Shown here one piece after another: positions 23,101 through 33,513 of a stretch of DNA of 64,000 nucleotides. The stretch is from Galeopsis tetrahit. Taxonomy: Eukaryota; Streptophyta; Magnoliopsida; Lamiales; Lamiaceae. Where the stretch lies: NCBI GenBank assembly GCA_963675135.1, contig OY776124.1, positions 18,350,066 through 18,414,065 of the forward strand. The letters run 5' to 3'. The first letter of the stretch is position 1. Each line of letters opens with the position of its first letter. The notes beneath the pieces were generated by a model. The model had not been told where the DNA came from and made no database searches. It saw nothing but the letters and a program-made list of their open reading frames with translations. The translations under genes and the position numbers were made by a program.

Positions 23101-24151
23101 ATTATTTTTCATCGATAGAAAAAAGGTATATTCAACTAAAAGATAATTATTCGTCACAATAAAAATTCAACAAAAGACATTGTCACCAAGCTATATTTAA
23201 AAAGGAATATGACGAATATCATTTTGTCACTAAACTATAACTATTAATGATGAATTGTGTTGTCAATATATATACACGCATTACAACGATAAAAAATTCG
23301 TAACAATAGTGTAATTCTTTTGTGACGAAATATTTAAAAGATGACGAAATATATGTTGTCATTATATCTAATAATTCAGTGACAACTATCATATTCGTCA
23401 CTAAGTAATATTTTATTATGACAAAAATTATTTGTCATCATTTCTACACTATTTAGCGACCATAAATAATTTGTCACTACATATTACCCTTTCGTGACGA
23501 ATTGTGTCGTCATTATATACATACATATAACAACGATTAAATGTGTGTCACTAAAGTGAAACTCTTTGGTGACGAAGTATCTAAAATGTGACGAAATGTT
23601 TTATCTAATTGTGACGATAATTTTGCCACTAATGTTTAAAAAAGTTGGTAGAAAATGAATAAGTCGTCACTAAAAATTAATATATTAGTGACAATAAATG
23701 AAATCATCAATATAAAGTTGAACTCTTAAGTGACGAACTATATAAATCAGGACGAAATAGTCAACCTAATTGTGACAAAATTTTCGTCATTAAAATTTGA
23801 TAAAGTTGATAGGAAATGGATAATCGTCGCAAAAAACTAATAATTTAGTGACGATAAATCAAATTGTTGTGTAAAGTTGAACTTTTAGTGACGAAAACCC
23901 ATATTTAGTGACAAAATTAAATGGCAAACATGACAATTTATTCGTCACCATAGATGAAATGATATAGCGACGGTGAACTTTAGTGTCACCAAAAGATGAA
24001 TTTTGATGACGAATTCAAATAACGTCACATTTACCTAATGCGATGCACATACAGCGACATTCTTTGCGACACACAAATTTCGTCGCCAAACGCATTTTGT
24101 GACGAAAAATGATGCTTTTATGACGAATTGTTGTCGTCGCGATTTCTCAAA
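23100..24151. repeat. Right CACTA subterminal repeat region
   Basis: The region is rich in TTTAGTGACGAA, TCGTCACTAA and similar words in both orientations, in looser repeats than the left side. It ends at the right terminus near 24163. Small frames here, such as one of 60 residues on the minus strand at 23219-23401, are by-products of the repeats. Confidence 0.8.
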
Positions 24152-24163
24152 TTTCCTGTAGAG

Positions 24164-24351
24164 ATTTCGAAAGAATATGGGGTTAACAGTGGTGGCGGTG
24201 GTGTTGAGGTGTGGTGATGGGTGAAGGCAGGGTGGTGACGAGAATGGAACCAAAGTACTTTGCAGCGTTGGCGGCGATTGGGGCTGGGGCGTACGCCGGC
24301 GAGAAGAAGACCACGTACACGTACTGGGGGAAGATATATACATACATTTAG
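24164..24351 (+). other. GC-richer stretch with a 35-residue frame, unrecognised
   Basis: Right flank of the CACTA element. A frame from ATG 24244 to TAG 24349 reads MEPKYFAALAAIGAGAYAG and then a Lys/Thr/Tyr-rich end. It is cut at the border of the next MITE, so it could be the first exon of a disrupted gene. I do not recognise the product. Confidence 0.25.
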
Positions 24352-25152
24352 GGGGGTGTATTCAATTGAGATTCTGTTAGATTTTTTTGGACTTTTAAAA
24401 TCCGGGGGTATTCAATCTGGATTTTTAAAAGTCTTTCAAAATTTTGAGGTATTCAATACGGATTTTAAAAAGTCTTTAGAAATCTTTAGGTATTCAACAA
24501 TTTATGGAAGAGAACATCTCGACATGGAAGAGAACATATCGAAATGAAGATGAAAATAATAATGATTAATAATATATATTTTTTGAACTAATATATTTTT
24601 GGTATTTTTTCTAAATAATTTAGATATTTTTTTTATATACAAGTGTGTTCGATATACGTTTGCATCAATAGTTTTAGGGGCGTAGTTTATGAAAATCCAT
24701 GTAAATCAATAAAAAAATGTGTATTTCGGAATCCGGTTAAATCTATGAAAATTCATACTCCCTCCGTCCCACAATAACTTTCACACTTTCCTTTTTTGGA
24801 CGTCCCATAATAACTTTCACACCCTTAAAATGGAAAGTTCTTTATAAACTTCACCCTCACAATAGTCTCAATTTTACACAAATGCCATTACTTTTTCTCC
24901 ACACATACACAAAAGTCAACTCATTTTTTACTTTATACATAAAGGTTTACAAAATTACCCCTCAAAACTTCACTCATTATTACACTTTCTTAATATTTGT
25001 GCCATCTACCTATGCAAATTAATATGGGACGGAAGGAGTATAAATCAATAAAAAAGTCAGTCAAACTCTGCATAGAGTCTATGAATTTTCTAAATCCACT
25101 AACTTTTTAAAGTCTAAAAAAATCCAACAGAATCTCAATTGAATACACCCTC
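24352..25152. mobile_element. MITE with TGTATTCAATTGAGATT ends, interrupted by a Stowaway copy
   Basis: The left end GGGTGTATTCAATTGAGATT is mirrored by AATCTCAATTGAATACACCC at the right end. The inverted match extends for about 40 bp, through TCTGTTAGATTTTTTTGGAC on the left. A 281-bp Stowaway element is nested inside. Exact outer borders and target duplication are not clear. Confidence 0.8.
24758..25038. mobile_element. Stowaway MITE (281 bp), copy 2, nested
   Basis: It starts CTCCCTCCGTCCCACAATAA, ends GGGACGGAAGGAG, and has TA on both sides. It is an inverted-orientation copy of 17935-18215 with the same length, inserted into the MITE at 24352-25152. Confidence 0.92.
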
Positions 25153-25183
25153 CTTCGGTGTCAGGTATATTTTTTTTTTTCAA

Positions 25184-25271
25184 TTTCGACAAACCAGTGT
25201 CGAGTAGATGCATTATTGTTGACAAAAAGTTGTCCACAATAGTGCATCTACTCGACACAGGTTTGTCGAAA
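25184..25271. repeat. Hairpin 1: 42-bp arms
   Basis: The left arm (25184-25225) starts TTTCGACAAACCAGTGTC. The right arm is its reverse complement and ends GACACAGGTTTGTCGAAA (25271). By eye there are 3 mismatches over 42 bp and a loop of about 4 bases. T- and A-rich flanks could extend the stem. Confidence 0.88.
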
Positions 25272-25309
25272 GTTTAAAAAAAAAATTGAATTTTTTTTTT
25301 TTTGAAATT

Positions 25310-25400
25310 GTTTCGAAAAATATGTGTCGATAGTATGCATTTCTATCAACAAATTGTTGTCGACAGGCATGCATACTATAGACACTAGTTTGTCGAAAAT
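25310..25400. repeat. Hairpin 2, related to hairpin 1
   Basis: The left arm has TTTCGAAAAATATGTGTC and GATAGTATGCAT. The right arm has ATGCATACTATAGACACTA and ends GTTTGTCGAAA. The outer arms resemble those of hairpin 1 (TTTCGACAAACYAGTGTC) while the core differs. Confidence 0.8.
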
Positions 25401-25993
25401 GTGCTTTAAATTTTTTTGAAATTTCTTTTGTCCGGATTAGTTTTGAAATTTAGGTGAAAGTATTGTAGGTGGAATTTCTGTTGATTTATGAGCAAAATAT
25501 TTGTGGGTTAAAAGAATTTTATGTTAGTTTTGTTGATAAAATATTTTTTTGGTTATGTTTGGGTGGCATTTCGGTGGTGGATGGCTGCCGGAGATGGTGG
25601 CGGCGCCGGGGGCGACGCCGGAGGTGATTGTCGGAGGGCTGTTGGTGTAATTAGGTTAGAGTTAAAAATTGGGGAGTGTATTTATTAGATTAAGTTTATT
25701 AAAAGGGTAATTTGGGTATTTTACATATTTATTAAATTAATAAATAAGTGGGGGGAGTAGACTTAACAGAGCTGGAGGGGTATATAGCAGGGTCATTTGA
25801 AAATTTAACTGACATTTATGTGGGCCTTAAAACCAATTGGATTGGACCTAGGAAATTTATTATATATTTTTTTGTTATAGGGTGGCTTTGTTTGAAATTT
25901 TTTTAGTGTACAAATTTTTTCAACATCCGTTTGGAAAGACGTCGACCCAAATATTATTTCCATGATCTCGACAAGAATTACACTATTTCAAAA
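25401..25993. other. Unassigned sequence with a short GC-rich block
   Basis: Bases 25570-25640 are a GGCGGCGCCGGG-type GC-rich block in AT-rich DNA, which may be a captured gene piece. Nothing else is recognised. Confidence 0.4.
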
Positions 25994-26934
25994 TCCCCTT
26001 ATATACTAATAGGGAGTTTAAATTGATGATGTGTCATCTTGTGGTTAATTTGGCTTATGTGTCATTTTGTGGTTAATTTGACTTATGTGTCATAATTTAA
26101 GGAGGTTGTTAATTTTAAAAAGTATGCTGGGTAATTAAGTTATTGGTTGGGTAAGATATGATCCCTAAACTATTTCAAAACATTATATTCCTATTAACTA
26201 TTGAATTTTATTTAAGGTGTTGTACATGGTTGATATGAAATGTTGAAATTTTTATTATATTAATATTGACTAATTAAAATATTTTTTATTTTATTTACTT
26301 AACTTTATTGTAGTATTCATTTTATTCTTAGCTTTGTTTATTTTTAAATGATTTAATGTACTTCTGAGTAAAATACAATATAAAATGTATTTTTATTGGT
26401 GTGTGTTGAATTTTATTTTATAATTACTTTTATCTTATATCTCAATTAAATTTTTTCTGTAATTATTTTAAATTTATAAGTTTAATGTATTTAAAAAATA
26501 AAACTCGAAAATATATATGTAAAACTTATTATATAATTTTATACATATTTATTATATAAATAATTATATTATTTTACAAGATTAACAAATTTGTTATATA
26601 TACATAATACACTACTCCTATAATATAGAATCCCCTTATATACTAATAGAGAATTTAAATTGATGATGTGTCATCTTGTGGTTAATTTGGCTTATGTGTC
26701 ATTTTGTGGTTAATTTGACTTATGTGTCATAATTTAAGGAAGTTGTTAATTTTAAAAAGTATGATGTGTAATTAAGTTATTGGTTGGGTAATATATGATC
26801 CCTAAACTATTTTAAAACATTATATTCCTATTAACTATTGAATTTTCTTCCTAATTAATTATTTATTTAAGGTGTTGTAAATGGTTGATATGAAATGTTG
26901 AAATTTTTATTATATTAATATTGACTAATGGAGT

Positions 26935-27082
26935 AATTTTTATTTTATTTACTTAACTTTATTGTAGTATTCATTTTATTCTTAGCTTTGTTTATTTTTA
27001 AATGGAGTAATTTTTATTTTATTTACTTAACTTTATTGTAGTATTCATTTTATTCTTAGCTTTGTTTATTTTTAAATGATTT
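26935..27082 (+). repeat. 74-bp tandem duplication inside Helitron unit 2
   Basis: A block beginning GGAGTAATTTTTATTTTATT and ending GTTTATTTTTAAAT occurs twice head to tail with almost no difference. Unit 1 has a single copy. Confidence 0.88.
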
Positions 27083-27486
27083 AATGTACTTCTGAGTAAA
27101 ATACAATCTAAAATGTATTTTTATTGGTGTGTATTGAATTTTATTTTATAATTACTTTTATCTTATATCTTAATTAAATTTTTTCTGTAATTATTTTAAA
27201 TTTATAAGTTTAATGTATTTAAAAAATAAAACTCGAAAATATATATGTAAAACTTATTATATAATTTTATACATATTTATTATATAAATAATTATATTAT
27301 TTTACAAGATTAACAAATTTGTTATATATACATAATACACTACTCCTATAATATAGAATCCCCTTATATACTAATAGAGAGTTTAAATTCTTAATGTGTC
27401 ATCTTGTGGTTAATTTGACTTATGTGTCATTTTGTGGTTAATTTGACTTATGTGTCATAATTTAAGGAGGTTGTTAATTTTAAAAA

Positions 27487-27844
27487 GGGTTAATTGCAAA
27501 TTAAATCACCACCCTTTGAACATTTGCAATCTAATCTAAACCTTAAAACAATTGCAAATAAATCATCAAGTTTAAATATTATTGCAAATTAGACTTCTTG
27601 GAAGTCTACGTTGTCCCTAAATCATATCTTATGATATTTGGTTTGATTAAAAAACAATATTGTTTTATTAAGTAGTTGTTATGTCATTAAAAACTCTAAA
27701 TTATGTTAGATTCGAAACAATTGAAATTGTCAAAAAGACTAAATTGCAACAATATTTAAAGTTTGTGATTTTTTTTGCAATTATCTTAAAGTTTAGATTA
27801 AATTGCAAATGAAGAAAATGTTGTGATTTAATTAGCAATTAACC
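27487..27844. mobile_element. MITE nested in Helitron unit 3
   Basis: It starts GGGTTAATTGCAAATTAAATC and ends AATTAGCAATTAACC, with long inverted inner repeats containing ATTTGCAATCTAATCTAAAC. The equivalent insertion is present in the Helitron copy at 10339-11225 but absent from units 1 and 2. Confidence 0.75.
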
Positions 27845-28120
27845 AAGATATTTATTTATTTATGATGTTGTGGTTGATATTGAAGGGTAACTTATAATTT
27901 ATTAAGAATTATTTTATTATTACTTAATTTGTTTTTTTTTCTTCAAAATTTTATAATTTTTTAAACAGTTGTTTTCATATTTATTAAATATTAAAAATTA
28001 AACGTCTCATTTTGTCTGTTTCTCACCTATTTTTTTTGGAATTTACTTTATAAAATTATTTAATTATTTATAATATAAATATTTATTTTATTAACTTTTC
28101 GCGTAATACGCGGGTGCTAA

Positions 28121-28742
28121 TTTAGAAGGATATATATATATATATATATATTTTATCAATTATCTTAAATTTACTTTATTTTACATTCTGATATTAAGTG
28201 TTTCAAATCATACAAGTAAAGCTTGAGAAGGCAGATCTCTGTTCGTTTGTGTTTTTGCGATGATCGTTAATAAAAATAAAAAATATACTTTTTTCAACGT
28301 TGATTTTTTTTTTTAAGACCTGTATTATCACATAACATATGATCAACTTTATGTTTAGAGTTTTAAGTGTAGAGCTAGATTCAAAATATATTAAAAATAT
28401 TTTGTCTAAGTAATAATGAAAAATCTTCTAACTAAACTATAAATGTTGTTTAAAAACAAGTTCCAAAATCTCAATTAAATTACAACAGTCTTTCCATTTA
28501 TGTGTTTTCGTTTATTAATTTATTTTGAATGGTATACTATGATTACATTTACATTAGTTTCTCTTTTACATTATAATAGTTGAATTTAAAATTATATCCA
28601 ACCAATTTTTTTTAAATATAATTATAATAACATATCATGCTAAAAAAAAAATTTAGATTACGCAAATAAATTAAGATATAATATTGAATATTAAAATATT
28701 TATTTAAAATCCCGTGTAATTAATACACGGGTTCTACACTAG
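28121..28742 (+). mobile_element. Second Helitron-type 3' end
   Basis: A perfect stem CCCGTGT...ACACGGG at 28711-28731 is followed by TTCTACACTAG ending at 28742 and then T. This is the classical Helitron 3' structure: a hairpin, a short spacer and CTAG. The 5' end was not found; the element may begin anywhere between 28121 and about 28300. Confidence 0.65.
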
Positions 28743-28759
28743 TTATTTATATAAGCAAA

Positions 28760-29700
28760 GTAAGTATTTTTCATTTAAAAATATTACCACTTTCAAGTTA
28801 TATGAATATAACTTTTTATTTAAATATTATTCACTTTTATTTTAAATGCAATGTATAATAATTTTTTTTTATCATTTTTAATGTTTTTTAATAATTTACT
28901 TTAAAAAATTGATAATATTTTAATCTGAAAGTGATAATGTTCAAATTCAAAATTATATGCTTAAAATGTGTAATATATAATACGGAGTAATAATATATTT
29001 TTATACCAAAATGTAATGAAAGTTTTAGGTAGGAGTGATAATGTATTTTATCAAAAGAGATTATCACTTTTTATTTAAATATAATCACTCTTTATATAAA
29101 CATTGACTTTTTTTTTTTTTTTTTTTGTAAACATTCCGAGTTAATGAATAAGATTATCTTTACTAATTGTGTTAATTTTCATAGTTAATTATTGTCACTT
29201 TTTACTTGATATAATTATCACTATTAAAAAAGTGATGGAGTTTGATTTAAAAGTGATAATGTTTTTATTAAACGTGACTATCACTTTTTACATAAATATT
29301 GTCACTAACCTATAATCTCATTTATTAACTCATAAAGTGGTCATGTTTATTCAAAAATTATAAATGTTTAAATAAAAAGTGATAGTCACTTTTGATAAAA
29401 TTATTATCACTTTTTAAATATGAATAATTACATCAAGTAAAGTGACAACAATTAACTTTGAAAACTAACACGATTAATAATCATATCCAATAACATATAA
29501 TATCATTTATTAACTTAGATATGAAAAATGACAATGTTTATGCAAAAAATGATAATGTAAAAGTAAAAAATGATAGTCACTTTTGATTGTAACATTATCA
29601 CTTTTCAACTAAACTTTATTACTTTTTAACTTTTGATATTTTTTAAGTGAAAAATGACAATAAACTCATAAACTTGATGCAATTAGTAAAGATAATCATG
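28760..29700. repeat. AT-rich field of AAAAGTGATAATGTTTA words in both orientations
   Basis: Degenerate copies of AAAGTGATAATG and the inverse CATTATCACTTTT, or close variants, recur every 30-80 bp with no coding potential. An (A/T)n run is at 29109-29126. Confidence 0.65.
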
Positions 29701-29708
29701 TCTATATA

Positions 29709-29868
29709 CTCCCTCCGTCCCAGAGGAATTTGCACCTCTGGGATGGCACACATTTTAATAAATGTGTAAGAAAAAGTGTAATGAGTCATGTTTTGAGGGG
29801 TAGTTTTGTAAACTTTTATGAATAAAGTAAAGTAAAAGGTAGGTTGAGTGTGAAAAAATATATAAATA
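29709..29868. mobile_element. Truncated Stowaway MITE
   Basis: TA then CTCCCTCCGTCCCAGAGG starts the element. Its internal text (GAGGGGTAGTTTTGTAAAC, then ATGAATAAAGTAA) matches the left half of the 281-bp Stowaway family. The right half is missing where the next element begins. Confidence 0.7.
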
Positions 29869-29871
29869 ATA

Positions 29872-31235
29872 CTTCCTCCATCTTTTAATAAGTGTCATTT
29901 TAGCTTTTTTCAACAAATTAAGATTATAAATTGTGGTCTATATCACCCTTCATTAAATATAACTCATTTTAATATAGAGGGTATAGGTCTCTTGTAGACC
30001 CAATTCCTTATAAGGAATTGAGTAAATTTTAAAAAATTGGTAGGATTGATAATAAAAATAAAATACGCGAAAAATATGTATGATAATTTACGTAGTTTAA
30101 ATGGTTAAGAATAGTGTTTTTTATGTTGAGGTCTAGTGTTCAACTCCTTACATCTAACAATTTTCACATATATATTTTTTTAATTATAAAAGTGCATGTT
30201 GAAAATAAGGAAAAGTGTAACATGCAATTTACAATTTTTTAGCATGTTATTTTGCAATATTTGCAATAATAATTTCAGTTATAATGACATAGACTTGTTA
30301 GTGATGTTATGTTACACATATTTTTTTGCACTTTTCAGTTGTAGTGACTTATTATTTTCAAAAATATTTTTTAGTTATATTGACTTACACTTTTTAGTAA
30401 TGTTATGCTACACCTTTTAGTCATATTTTGTTGCACTTTTCAGTTGTAGTGACTTACAATTTTCAACAATATGTTCAGTTATAGTGACTTACACTTTTTA
30501 GTAATGTTATGTTACACTTTTTACTCGTATTTTGTTACACTTTTCAGTTATAATAACTTACACTTTTCATTAAAATATTGTGTTGCACTTTTCAAGTATA
30601 TTGACATGCACTTTTTAATAATATTGTGTTGCACTTTCTAGTTATACTAACTTGCATTTTCTAGTTCTACTAACTTGCATTTTCTAGTTATAATGACTTA
30701 TACTTTTCATTAAAAGTTGTGTTGCACTTTTCAATTATAGTGACTTACACTTTTTAATAAAAAAATGTGTTACACTTTTTAGTAATATTGTGTTACACAT
30801 TTTAGTAATATTAACTTACACTTTTCAACACACACAATTTCGAAAAAAAATTATCAATAAAAAAAATTATCAATAAAAAAAAATTAACCAAGTCAAAATT
30901 TTTATTCACAATAATCTTGAATATTTAGATTCACAATATTCTTGAATATTTAAGATTTAAGTTGACCAAGTCAACTATTGATTCTATATAAGACCAATCC
31001 TAATATAGAAATTTTGTTTGATAAAAAATGTAGTTAAGAATGTAACTAGTATTCATAAACCAAATTAATTTTGGTATAAACAATTTTTGTGGAATTTATT
31101 AATGAAAAATATTTATGGTAAATGAATAAGGATAAAATAGTCAAAATTAAAGAAAAAAAATTTAGAATGACACTTATTTTAAAATTAGTTAAAAAGCCAA
31201 AGTGACAATTATTAAAAAATGGAAAATGGAGGGAG
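29872..31235. mobile_element. Stowaway/mariner-like element, 1.36 kb, with an internal repeat field
   Basis: The left end is CTTCCTCCATCTTTTAATAA. The right end is the inverse of CTCCCTCCATTTTCC followed by TTTAATAATTGTCACTTTGG. TA flanks both sides (29870-29871, 31236-31237). The interior has no transposase. Confidence 0.8.
30190..30835 (+). repeat. Degenerate tandem field of GACTTACACTTTT words
   Basis: About 20 variants of TTGCACTTTTCAGTTATAGT, GACTTACACTTTTTAGTAAT and ATGTTACACTTTT follow one another inside the Stowaway-like element. The order and spacing vary (roughly 25-60 bp), giving a minisatellite-like block. The 74-residue frame at 30196-30420 is a by-product. Confidence 0.75.
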
Positions 31236-31286
31236 TAATAGTTATGATATGGAACCCATAATAAAGAAGCCAAATTATGATGTGGT

Positions 31287-31730
31287 ATCTAGTCATCATA
31301 TTAAATTAATTAATTAATCTTGACTCAAGGGAATATATGGAAAATATATAATTGAATGCATATCTTAGTCTCTACTCTAAATTTACTAAATAAAATATTT
31401 TAAGAATTTTTTATTTTTTTGGCCGTATTTTTTTAATAGGTTTTTAATAATATATAATTATTAAATATTTAATTTATTTATTGTACTTTACTTTTAAAAA
31501 ATATTATTCAAATTTTGTTATTAAAAAAATTACATGTATATAAACGAATAATGTTTTTTTAAAAGTAAAAAGTACAACAAATAAATTAAATGTTATATGG
31601 CAAAAAAAAAAATCTTAAAATATTTTATTTTCTAAATTTAAAGGTAGAGAATGAGATATGTACAATTATATAATTTCCATATATTCCCTTAAGTTAAGAT
31701 TAATTAATTAAGTTAATATAATTACTAGAT
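31287..31730. mobile_element. Foldback (near-palindromic) element of 444 bp
   Basis: The left arm begins ATCTAGTCATCATATTAA and the right arm ends TTAATATAATTACTAGAT. Matching continues inward through AAGGGAATATATGGAAA and through TTATTTATTGTACTTTAC paired with its inverse near 31580. Only a short centre near 31515-31545 is unpaired. The LTR of element E starts one base after the right arm. Confidence 0.85.
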
Positions 31731-31731
31731 G

Positions 31732-33345
31732 TGTTGGTCCTTGGTGGAGTATAACACAAGTGTATGGGGGAGGGGGAAATGCACTTGTGTATGCAAATTC
31801 TTTTTCTTTTTGACAAACTAGTCTTATCAGGCAAGTTGTCTCACAACTAGCCTGAGTGAGAACTTTGATAGATACTTGTCCTACTGATTACTATTGAGTG
31901 ATCAGTTGGCTAAATATCTAAAAGAGTTGCTAAGTGCGGAATTTGGTTGGCCTTTGACTCAAAGAAATACTCCTAATAGATTTCTGAAAAATACAGTTAT
32001 CAGGGACTTTGTCCAAAACAGTTTTTCTTGACTTACTGAGTTTTGCTCTTTAAAATATGTTAGAATGTGAGTAAATAAAGAGTACAGTAAGTAGATGGCA
32101 CACAAGTTTATAGTGGTTCAGAGACTCAAGCTCCTACATCCACTTTCCCTGATTGAACAGGATAATTCCTTCACAATGAAATTAACTTGTTTTATAGTGC
32201 CAAGGTGCACTGATCAACAACACTCTCTTAGTGTTTTGATCCCTAGGATAACCTGAGTCCTAGTGCTCAATCTCTCTGAGTTAAGACTGTGTTTTCACAA
32301 TAACAGTCCTTAACTCCCCACTTCTACAACAAACTCTCTCTTCACTAAATGAGATAAGGGTTTGAGGTTTGGTTCCAACTTATAGAGATATCCTTTACAA
32401 TAAGAACAGTGTAAAGGCTTAGGATATCTCAATGCTAAGCTTTGGATATTCTACAAAGATTGGCTTAGCTTGATGAAGTGATTCAGGAAACTTGGGATTC
32501 TAGAGAACAACTTGGTTTCCTTTGAAAGCTTGATGATAGTTTGATAGCTTGTAGTTGGATACTTGAATCCCTTGATCACTTCTGTATTTATAGGTAAACT
32601 TGAGCAGCTAACCGTTGTAGGGATAGCAATTCAAACTTGTCTATTTGCAGCACCATTGAAACGGCTATGAAGCTTGGCATCCATTTATCCACTGTGTAAA
32701 AGGCCTCTTCAATGGTTGCTTGAATGAATGTGTTGACTTCTGAAAAATGCGGCTGAGAAGACTTGTGTCAGATTCCAAATATGCACATTTCCCAAGGTTG
32801 ATTTGTGGCAGAAGCTACACTCAACCAACGGTCAGATGGGACAAGCTCCCTGAACATTCCTGCTGCAATTGAGAATATTCCAACATTCATTCAATGCTTC
32901 ACTCTTTAATGCTTCAAGTCTTCAATGCTTGGTTCAGGCATGATTGACAATAAATGCTTCATTGATTTTGTCTTCTGTGAGCTTTGGCATTCAATGCTCT
33001 TGATCATTTGCACTTTAATTGTTCTGATCATATGCATTTATGATCATTACCTTAACATGCTTGATCTCTTCAGCTTAGTTGTCCACTGTGATAGCTTGTC
33101 TTGTAAGTTCAGCAACTTTGGCCTAGAAACTTAATACATATCAAGCTGCCTAACATTCAGCTTTGGACAACTATCCTGAACTCTAAAATCTCACAACATT
33201 TCTGAGATTTTTGACTTAAGCATTCTACTTACTCAGGTGTTCTGGGACAACTTGTCTGAACTTAGACTTGAGCATATCTCAACTAATCTGAACATCATCA
33301 ATCAAGGGTTTTGGTATCTAAATCAAAATCATTTTATTCAAAACA
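31732..33345 (-). repeat. 3' LTR of element E
   Basis: The LTR is 1,614 bp. Plus-strand ends are TGTTGGTCCTTGG and TTTATTCAAAACA. A TATA box on the minus strand (plus TATTTATA) is at 32585-32592. The conserved inverted repeat CACAAGTG/CACTTGTG around a G-rich loop is at 31755-31789. GGACAACTATCCTGAAC at 33165-33181 is a variant of the family word. Confidence 0.88.
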
Positions 33346-33359
33346 ATTTCCCCCTTTTT
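33346..33359 (-). other. Polypurine tract of element E
   Basis: The minus strand reads AAAAAGGGGGAAAT directly before the 3' LTR, identical to the tract of element C. It primes plus-strand DNA synthesis in LTR retrotransposons. Confidence 0.88.
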
Positions 33360-33513
33360 AATGATGCCAAAACCTATTACAAAGGGAACTTGACTTATAC
33401 TATACTTTACCTTCAGGAAGAATGAGCTGGTCAGCTTGCCTGAAAGAAACTGTTAGCACAATAAATCAAGTATGATATGTCATGTTAGGTTAGTTGAGAT
33501 AATGAGTTGTTAT

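Larger units (their letters stand above)
11632..24163. mobile_element. Non-autonomous CACTA transposon, about 12.5 kb
   Basis: The left end reads CACTACAGGAAATC and the right end reads TTTCCTGTAGAG, an inverted match with the terminal bases altered. AGA flanks the left end (11629-11631) and recurs at 24162-24164, consistent with a 3-bp duplication if the last two bases of the right end were lost. Both subterminal regions are dense in GTGACGA/TCGTCAC words in both orientations, as in plant CACTA elements. No frame above 125 residues occurs inside, so no transposase is encoded. The interior carries MITEs, a LINE remnant and gene-like fragments. Confidence 0.82.
25994..28120 (+). mobile_element. 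Helitron-like element with three tandem 5' ends and one 3' end
   Basis: Three units start TCCCCTTATATACTAATAG at 25994, 26631 and 27359. Only the last reaches a Helitron-type 3' end: the hairpin CGCGTAATACGCG at 28100-28112, then GGTGCTAA ending at 28120 (CTAA fits CTRR). Units 1 and 2 are 637 and 728 bp. The 91-bp difference is a 74-bp internal duplication plus about 17 bp. No Rep/helicase is encoded, so these are non-autonomous. Confidence 0.78.

Noticed and set aside
24035..24343. 102-residue Pro/Ser-rich minus-strand frame
   Set aside because: It crosses the CACTA right end into flanking DNA and is the reverse of a GC-rich GGTGGTG stretch, so it is unlikely to be a gene.
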